From Chromobacterium alkanivorans (GTDB taxonomy: Bacteria; Pseudomonadota; Gammaproteobacteria; Burkholderiales; Chromobacteriaceae), in assembly GCF_016937655.1 (NCBI RefSeq), contig NZ_JAFHKL010000011.1, positions 1 through 64,000 on the forward strand: DNA of 64,000 nt, read 5' to 3'. The notes under the pieces were generated by a model, which worked only from the letters and a program-made list of their open reading frames with translations, was not told the DNA's origin and did no database searches. Positions 59,101-64,000 of the stretch are shown here, one piece after another (position 1 is the first letter of the stretch; each line of letters starts with the position of its first letter). Made by a program: the position numbers and the translations under genes.

Positions 59101-61674
59101 CTAGAGCCGCAGCGCTGCCATTAGCGCGTTCTCCAGCGCCAGCACGGTCTTGTCTTCGTTGAGGCCGGGGCCGGAGATCAGGAAGGAGTCCTCGGCGCGG
59201 CTGCCCAGGGTCATGATCTTGGCGGATTGCACGTTCATCCGGTAGTCGGACAGCACTTTGGCGATGCGCGCCAGCAGGCCGGGGCGGTCGCCGGCGACGA
59301 TGGACAGCACGTAGAAGCTGGCTTTGTCGTCCGGGCGGATCAGGATTTGCGGCGTGATCGGGAAGTGTTTGAGGTGGCGGCTGATGCGGCCGGAGGCGGG
59401 CAGGCTCAACTCGCCCTCCTGGCGCAGGCATTCGGCCAGCTCGAACTCGATGAAATTGATCATGTCGCGGTAATCGCCGTCGTGGTGCTCGGGCACGAAG
59501 ACGTGGAAGGTGTCCAGCGCGTAGCCGTGGCGGGTGGTGTAGACCTTGGCGTCGGCGATGCTGTAATGGGTGCGGCCGAAGAAGGCGCAGGCGCGGGCGA
59601 ACAGTTCCGGCCGGTCCCGGGTGTAGATCAGCACCTGTATGCCCTCGTGGTCGTCGGACAACCGGGCGCGCACCAGCGGGCCGTCGGCGTGGACGAAGCG
59701 GTTGAGCAGCCGCGCGTGCCAGGCGATCTCCTTGGCCTCGTGGCGCAGGAAGTAGACGGTGTCCAGCTCCTGCCACAGCGCGGCCTCCACGCCGCTGGGC
59801 ACCGCGTGCAGGCGCAGCAGCGCCTGGGCCTGATGCTTGCGCTCCTCCAGTTCCGAGGCGACGTCCAGCTGGCCGCCGCGCACCAGTTGGCGCATCGCCG
59901 CGTGGTAGAGATCTTCCAGCAGCTTGGCCTTCCACGCGTTCCAGACCTTGGGGCTGGTGCCGCGGATGTCGGCCACGGTCAGCAGGTAGAGCGCGGTCAG
60001 CCGGCGCGGCGTGCCGACCAGCTCGGCGAAGCGGCGCACGGTTTCCGGGTCGTAGATGTCCTGTTTCTGCGCCACGCTGGACATGGTCAGGTGCTGGCCC
60101 ACCAGCCAGGCCACCAGTTCGCCGTCCTCGGCCGGCAAGCCGTGCTGACGGCAGAAATCCGCCGCGTCCGTCATGCCCAGCGTCGAGTGGTCGCCGCCGC
60201 GGCCTTTGGCGATGTCGTGGAACAGGCCTGCCAGGTACAGCGTTTCCGGCCGTTCGAAGTCGTTGATCAGCCGGGACATCAGCGGGTATTCGTGGGTGAA
60301 GGCGCTGCTGGCGAAGCGCCGCAGATTGCGCACCACCATCAGAATGTGCTCGTCCACGGTGTAGACGTGGAACAGATCGTGCTGCATCTGGCCGACGATG
60401 TGGCCGAAATTGGGCAGGTAGCGGCCCAGCACCCCGTACAGATTCATCCGCCGCAGGCAGCGCGTCAGGCCGTTGGGCTCGCGAAACAGTTGCAGGAACA
60501 GTTCGCGGTTGCGCGGATTGTTGCGGAAGCGTTCGTTGATGTGGCTGCGCGCGTGCCACAACGCGCGCAGCATGCGCGGGGCGAAGCCGGTCAGCTCCGG
60601 ATTGCGCTGCAGCATCAGAAAGGCTTCCAGGATGGCGGACGGGTATTTCTCGAACACGTCCGGCTGACGGATGCCCAGCATGCCGTTGACCGAGTAGAAG
60701 CGTTCGTTCAGGTTCTGGGTGATGCGCGGCACTTGCGAATAGATCCGGCCGCGCAGATTGGGCAGCAAGATGCCGTTGAGCTGGTTGACGGTTTTGGCGG
60801 CGCGGTAATACAGCTGCATCGCCTGTTCGCTGGCGCGTTTGGCCGGCGTGTCCTGCAGGCCCAGCGCCCGGCCCAGCTGCTGTTGCAAATCGAAGATCAG
60901 CCGGTCTTCGCGCCGGCGCGCCAGCAGGTGCAGCTCGATGCGCAGGCCCAGCAGCTGGCGTTCGCTGTGCTTGATCAGCCTCGCCTCGGCCAGGGTCAGA
61001 ATGCCGCGGCGCACCAGCGCGTCCCAGTTGTCGCCCAGACCGATGGCCTTGCTGATCCACAGAATGGTGTGCAGATCGCGCAGGCCGCCCGGGCTTTCCT
61101 TGATGTTGGGCTCCAGATTGTTGCCCACGCCGAAGTGGCGGGTGTGGCGCTGCTGCTGCTCCTGGGTCTTGCCTTCGAAAAAGGCCAGCGGGTCGCGCTG
61201 GCGGTCCAGCAGCGCGCTCATCCGCCGCCAGGGCGCGGCGTCGCCGGCGATCAGCCGGTTTTCCAGCAGATTGGTTTCAATGGTGATGTCGCCGCGCGCC
61301 TCGGACAGGCATTCGTCGACGGTGCGCACGCTGTGGCCTATCTCCAGGCCCACGTCCCACAGCAGGCTGATGAAGGCGCCGACGCGCTCGCCCAGCTCCG
61401 GCGACGGCGGCTGGTCCAGCAGCACCAGCAGGTCGATGTCGGAGTGGGGGAAGAGCTGGCCGCGGCCGTAGCCGCCCACCGCGATCAGGCTGGCGGTGCC
61501 GTCCAGGCCGGACTGCGCCCACAAGGCTTGCAGCGCGCCGTCCACCGTCTGGCTGTGCCGCTTCAGGTACTCCTGGGGATTGCGTTGCTGGCGGTATTGC
61601 TCCGCCAGCGCCTGACGTTTGCCGGCCAGTTCCTGGCGCATGCGAGCGAGGGAGTCCGCGGCCGGCGAGTTCAT
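59101..61674 (-). CDS. glnD: Bifunctional uridylyltransferase/uridylyl-removing enzyme
   Basis: The nitrogen sensor that uridylylates PII protein when glutamine is low and removes UMP when it is high. It has 857 residues. The nucleotidyltransferase motif is GGYGRGQLFPHSDIDLLVL (~67-85), the HD domain shows FHDIAKGRGGDHSTLG, and two C-terminal ACT domains (VLIYTRDRPELFARACAFFG; YVLSIVAGDRPGLLARIAKV) bind glutamine. The start is one base after the lptG stop on the same strand, so lptF-lptG-glnD are probably co-transcribed, an unusual coupling of outer-membrane assembly with nitrogen control. Confidence 0.96.
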   Translation of the reverse strand: MNSPAADSLARMRQELAGKRQALAEQYRQQRNPQEYLKRHSQTVDGALQALWAQSGLDGTASLIAVGGYGRGQLFPHSDIDLLVLLDQPPSPELGERVGAFISLLWDVGLEIGHSVRTVDECLSEARGDITIETNLLENRLIAGDAAPWRRMSALLDRQRDPLAFFEGKTQEQQQRHTRHFGVGNNLEPNIKESPGGLRDLHTILWISKAIGLGDNWDALVRRGILTLAEARLIKHSERQLLGLRIELHLLARRREDRLIFDLQQQLGRALGLQDTPAKRASEQAMQLYYRAAKTVNQLNGILLPNLRGRIYSQVPRITQNLNERFYSVNGMLGIRQPDVFEKYPSAILEAFLMLQRNPELTGFAPRMLRALWHARSHINERFRNNPRNRELFLQLFREPNGLTRCLRRMNLYGVLGRYLPNFGHIVGQMQHDLFHVYTVDEHILMVVRNLRRFASSAFTHEYPLMSRLINDFERPETLYLAGLFHDIAKGRGGDHSTLGMTDAADFCRQHGLPAEDGELVAWLVGQHLTMSSVAQKQDIYDPETVRRFAELVGTPRRLTALYLLTVADIRGTSPKVWNAWKAKLLEDLYHAAMRQLVRGGQLDVASELEERKHQAQALLRLHAVPSGVEAALWQELDTVYFLRHEAKEIAWHARLLNRFVHADGPLVRARLSDDHEGIQVLIYTRDRPELFARACAFFGRTHYSIADAKVYTTRHGYALDTFHVFVPEHHDGDYRDMINFIEFELAECLRQEGELSLPASGRISRHLKHFPITPQILIRPDDKASFYVLSIVAGDRPGLLARIAKVLSDYRMNVQSAKIMTLGSRAEDSFLISGPGLNEDKTVLALENALMAALRL

Positions 61675-61675
61675 G

Positions 61676-62752
61676 TCAGCGCCTTTCCTGCCTGGCGATG
61701 ATGGCGACGCCCGCCACCAGGAACAGCAAGGTGGGCAGCGTGGCGGACAGGATGGGGTTCCAGTCGTACAGCAGGCCCAGATGGCCGAACAGGCGGTTCA
61801 CGAAGTGAAAGGCGATGCCCAGGCAGATGCCGCCGAACAGGCGGATGCCCAGCTGGCCGTGGCGGCGTTGCTGCGGGGTGAAGGCCAGCGCCACCAGCGC
61901 CATCGAGATGCAGGCCAGCGGGTAGAACAGCTTGCTCCACAGCGCGATCTCATAGCGCTGGGTCTGTTGTTTGTTGCTGCGCAAGTGCTCCAGATAGGTC
62001 AGCAGCGCGCTGGCCGACATCTGTTCCGGCACCACCAGCAGCACCGACAGGATTTCCGGCTCGACGATGGATTTCCATGACAGCTCCGGGTAGTGGCGGC
62101 TGACGGACTGATCCGCGCCCAGCGTGGTTTCGCGCACATTGATCAGCCGCCATTGCTGCTCGTCCTTGGAGAAGGAGCCGCGTTCGGCGTAACGGGTGCG
62201 CACCAGGCGGAAATTGTCGTCGTAGGTGTAAATGCGCACGCCCAGCAGAGAAGTGTCCGGCAGCATTTCATGGACGTTGATGAAGTTCTGGTTGTCCTTG
62301 ACCCAGATGCCGGAGCGGAATTCCTGCGCCACCATCGAGTGGGTGGCGGACAGCTTAAGGCTTTGCGCCTGCTGGCCGGTGCGCGGCGCCACCACCTCGC
62401 CCAGCAGCACGGTGAGCAGGGCGAAGCCGAGGCCGAACTTCAAGAGCGTGGCGGCGATCTGCGGCAGCGTCACGCCGCTGGTGCGTATTACCGTGTATTC
62501 GCTGCTGGTGGCCAGCTGGGTCATCGCCACCATGCCGCCGATCAAGACCGCCAGCGGCATCAGTTCATAGGCGTGGCCCGGCATCAGCAGCGCGACATAG
62601 CCCAGCATCTTGCCCAGGGTGTAGCTGCCCTTGCCCAGATTGGGCACTTCGGCCAGCAGGTCGAAGAAGCCGTACAGGCCCAGCAGGGCCAGCAGGGTGA
62701 ACAAGGTCGCCTGGCTCAGGGTGGCGACGATGTAGCGATGAATCAGTTTCAT
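61676..62752 (-). CDS. lptG: LPS export ABC transporter permease LptG
   Basis: One of the two inner-membrane permeases of the LptB2FG complex that extracts lipopolysaccharide and feeds the Lpt bridge. It has 358 residues. Six membrane helices are arranged three before (to ~120) and three after (from ~270) a periplasmic beta-jellyroll domain (~130-260). The start KLIHRYIVATLSQATLFTL and the segment SSEYTVIRTSGVTLPQI are family marks. It follows lptF by 7 bases. Confidence 0.95.
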   Translation of the reverse strand: MKLIHRYIVATLSQATLFTLLALLGLYGFFDLLAEVPNLGKGSYTLGKMLGYVALLMPGHAYELMPLAVLIGGMVAMTQLATSSEYTVIRTSGVTLPQIAATLLKFGLGFALLTVLLGEVVAPRTGQQAQSLKLSATHSMVAQEFRSGIWVKDNQNFINVHEMLPDTSLLGVRIYTYDDNFRLVRTRYAERGSFSKDEQQWRLINVRETTLGADQSVSRHYPELSWKSIVEPEILSVLLVVPEQMSASALLTYLEHLRSNKQQTQRYEIALWSKLFYPLACISMALVALAFTPQQRRHGQLGIRLFGGICLGIAFHFVNRLFGHLGLLYDWNPILSATLPTLLFLVAGVAIIARQERR

Positions 62753-62759
62753 GACGGGA

Positions 62760-63860
62760 TCAGGGTTTCCGGAACAACAGGGACAAGGCCTGGCCGATGG
62801 GACGGGCCGGCCGGTTGCGGTAGCTCAACAGCGCCAGCGCCAGCGCCAGCATGGCCAGGTGCACCAGGAGCACCAGCCAGACGCCGGCCTTGCCCTGGGC
62901 CACCCAGTTGCGGGCCACGGTCAGTCCGTTCTGATAAACGAAGAAAACCAGCAGGGACAGCAGCAGATTGTAGGTCTGGCCGCTGCGCGGGTTGAAATAG
63001 GACATCGGAATCGCCAGCAGCGCCAGGATCACGCAGCTGATCGGCATCGACAGCCGCCAGGCCAGCTCAGCGCGGTAGTCGGCCGAATCCTGGCTCAGCA
63101 GCTGGGCGGTGGGAATGGCCTGACGGTTGCCGGACGGGCCGGGCATCTGCTGGCTTTCGCCGATGCCGGCGGTGTAGCGCTGGAACTCCGCCACTTCGTA
63201 GCTGGCGCTGCCGGGCTCGCCGACGTAGCGCTGGCCGTGCTCCAGCACCACCACGCGCTCGCCGTCCGGGCGAGTGGTAATAAAACCGGATTTGGCGAAA
63301 ATGGTGGCCACTTTGCCGTCGGTGATTTCCTGCATGAAGATATTGGTGGCCGCGCCGTGCTCGCCGGAGTAGTTCTCGATGAAGTACACCTTGTTGGACG
63401 AGGCGGATTCCTTGAACACGCCGGGAGAGATCGCGGACACCTCTTCGCGGCGTTTGATCTGTTCGGCATAGTCCTGGCTGCGCTGGTCGGCCCATGGGCC
63501 GATGAACAGGGTGACGCCGGCGATCAGCACCGCCAGCGGAAGGGTGAAGCGCATCACCGGCCACACCCAATTGCTCAGCGACAGGCCGGAACTGAGCCAG
63601 ACCACCATCTCGTGATCGCGCCAAATGCGGGTCAACACCACCAAAATGGTGGCGAAAACCGTCAAAATCATCAATACCGGGAAAAAGCCCAGCGTAGTGA
63701 AGCCAAGCACCGCGGCAACGGCCTCGTTGGCCATTTGTCCTTCGGCCGCGCGGCCCAGCAGGTTGACTGCCTGAGTGGAAACGATAATCGCCAGGAGCAC
63801 GATGAAAACGCCTAATGCGCTCAAAGTCAGCTCGCGAGTCAGGCTTTTTTGAAAAACCAT
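62760..63860 (-). CDS. lptF: LPS export ABC transporter permease LptF
   Basis: The partner permease of LptG. It has 366 residues with the same three-plus-three helix layout around a periplasmic domain (~120-270). FQKSLTRELTLSALGVFIVL at the start and MPISCVILALLAIPMSYFNP before the last helices are typical of LptF. It is first in the operon; the remaining 140 bases of the window upstream would hold its promoter and, in relatives, a divergent pepA lies beyond, which is outside this window. Confidence 0.95.
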   Translation of the reverse strand: MVFQKSLTRELTLSALGVFIVLLAIIVSTQAVNLLGRAAEGQMANEAVAAVLGFTTLGFFPVLMILTVFATILVVLTRIWRDHEMVVWLSSGLSLSNWVWPVMRFTLPLAVLIAGVTLFIGPWADQRSQDYAEQIKRREEVSAISPGVFKESASSNKVYFIENYSGEHGAATNIFMQEITDGKVATIFAKSGFITTRPDGERVVVLEHGQRYVGEPGSASYEVAEFQRYTAGIGESQQMPGPSGNRQAIPTAQLLSQDSADYRAELAWRLSMPISCVILALLAIPMSYFNPRSGQTYNLLLSLLVFFVYQNGLTVARNWVAQGKAGVWLVLLVHLAMLALALALLSYRNRPARPIGQALSLLFRKP

Positions 63861-64000
63861 TTATTCAGTGCCTTTTTGACTTTTCATGAAAAGCATTGTG
63901 ATAATTCCGGGGACCATCCAGAAACGTCAAAAACGGACGATTTCGGAATCAACAACAAAATCCGTCTTCACCGGAAGGCCGGGCCGTCAGGATTCTACCT

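Overview
The window looks like chromosomal DNA of a GC-rich betaproteobacterium of the order Neisseriales, most likely Chromobacterium or a close relative. The evidence is the leuC-leuD-leuB-asd-FimV-truA-trpF-trpB-trpA-accD gene order, the lptF-lptG-glnD order, and a protease repertoire (M13, M9, S53) typical of a soil/water opportunist. This assignment is inferred from gene content; there is no rRNA in the window to confirm it.

Layout. (a) 1-3.8 kb: end of an unknown gene, an M13 metallopeptidase and a nitronate monooxygenase family flavoprotein. (b) 4.0-8.5 kb: a less GC-rich cassette of a TetR regulator divergent from an SDR-MFS-exported protein operon, then a 113-bp palindromic mobile-like repeat and a YdjM-like membrane protein. 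(c) 8.7-24.0 kb: a complete contact-dependent inhibition (CDI) locus in the order cdiB-cdiA-cdiI. CdiA is 4307 residues and reads ESPR signal, TPS domain, FHA-1 with a 492-bp tandem repeat, an AT-rich putative receptor-binding segment, YP-type segment, FHA-2, pretoxin with LENN in place of VENN, and a C-terminal domain with the CAE...CxxC signature of zinc-dependent deaminases. (d) 24.2-26.9 kb: two minus-strand orphan genes and an XRE/MmyB-type regulator. (e) 27.0-34.0 kb: leucine and aspartate-family biosynthesis (leuC, entericidin-like lipoprotein, leuD, a methyltransferase, a small membrane protein, leuB, and two asd paralogues). (f) 34.2-39.3 kb: tandem FimV-like genes. (g) 39.5-43.9 kb: truA-trpF-trpB-trpA and accD. 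(h) 43.9-50.6 kb: periplasmic binding protein, a DnaA-box cluster, ABC-F ATPase, tsaD, an OsmC protein, a small gene behind a strong Fur-box match, and a proteasome-family protein overlapping hslO. (i) 50.8-64.0 kb: M9 collagenase-like lipoprotein, a second palindromic repeat, patatin-like protein, GAF protein, ribA, HugZ-like protein, S53 peptidase, glnD, lptG and lptF.

How parts work together. CdiB should export CdiA to the cell surface; the CdiA C-terminal domain would act in a touched neighbour and CdiI would protect the producer. The AT-rich composition of two separate CdiA segments (putative receptor-binding region and C-terminus plus immunity) against a GC-rich scaffold suggests that target choice and toxic activity have been exchanged independently. 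The leu and trp clusters are ordinary housekeeping operons with tight or overlapping junctions. The proteasome-like protein and Hsp33 appear translationally coupled. Two long imperfect palindromes (7290-7402 and 53551-53692) and a solo end (36706-36722) all abut a TAAG motif, and the first is flanked by a direct CTAAG repeat, which suggests non-autonomous mobile elements.

No rRNA, tRNA, CRISPR array, intact insertion sequence or prophage was recognised. Functions rest on motif and family recognition by eye, without database searches.
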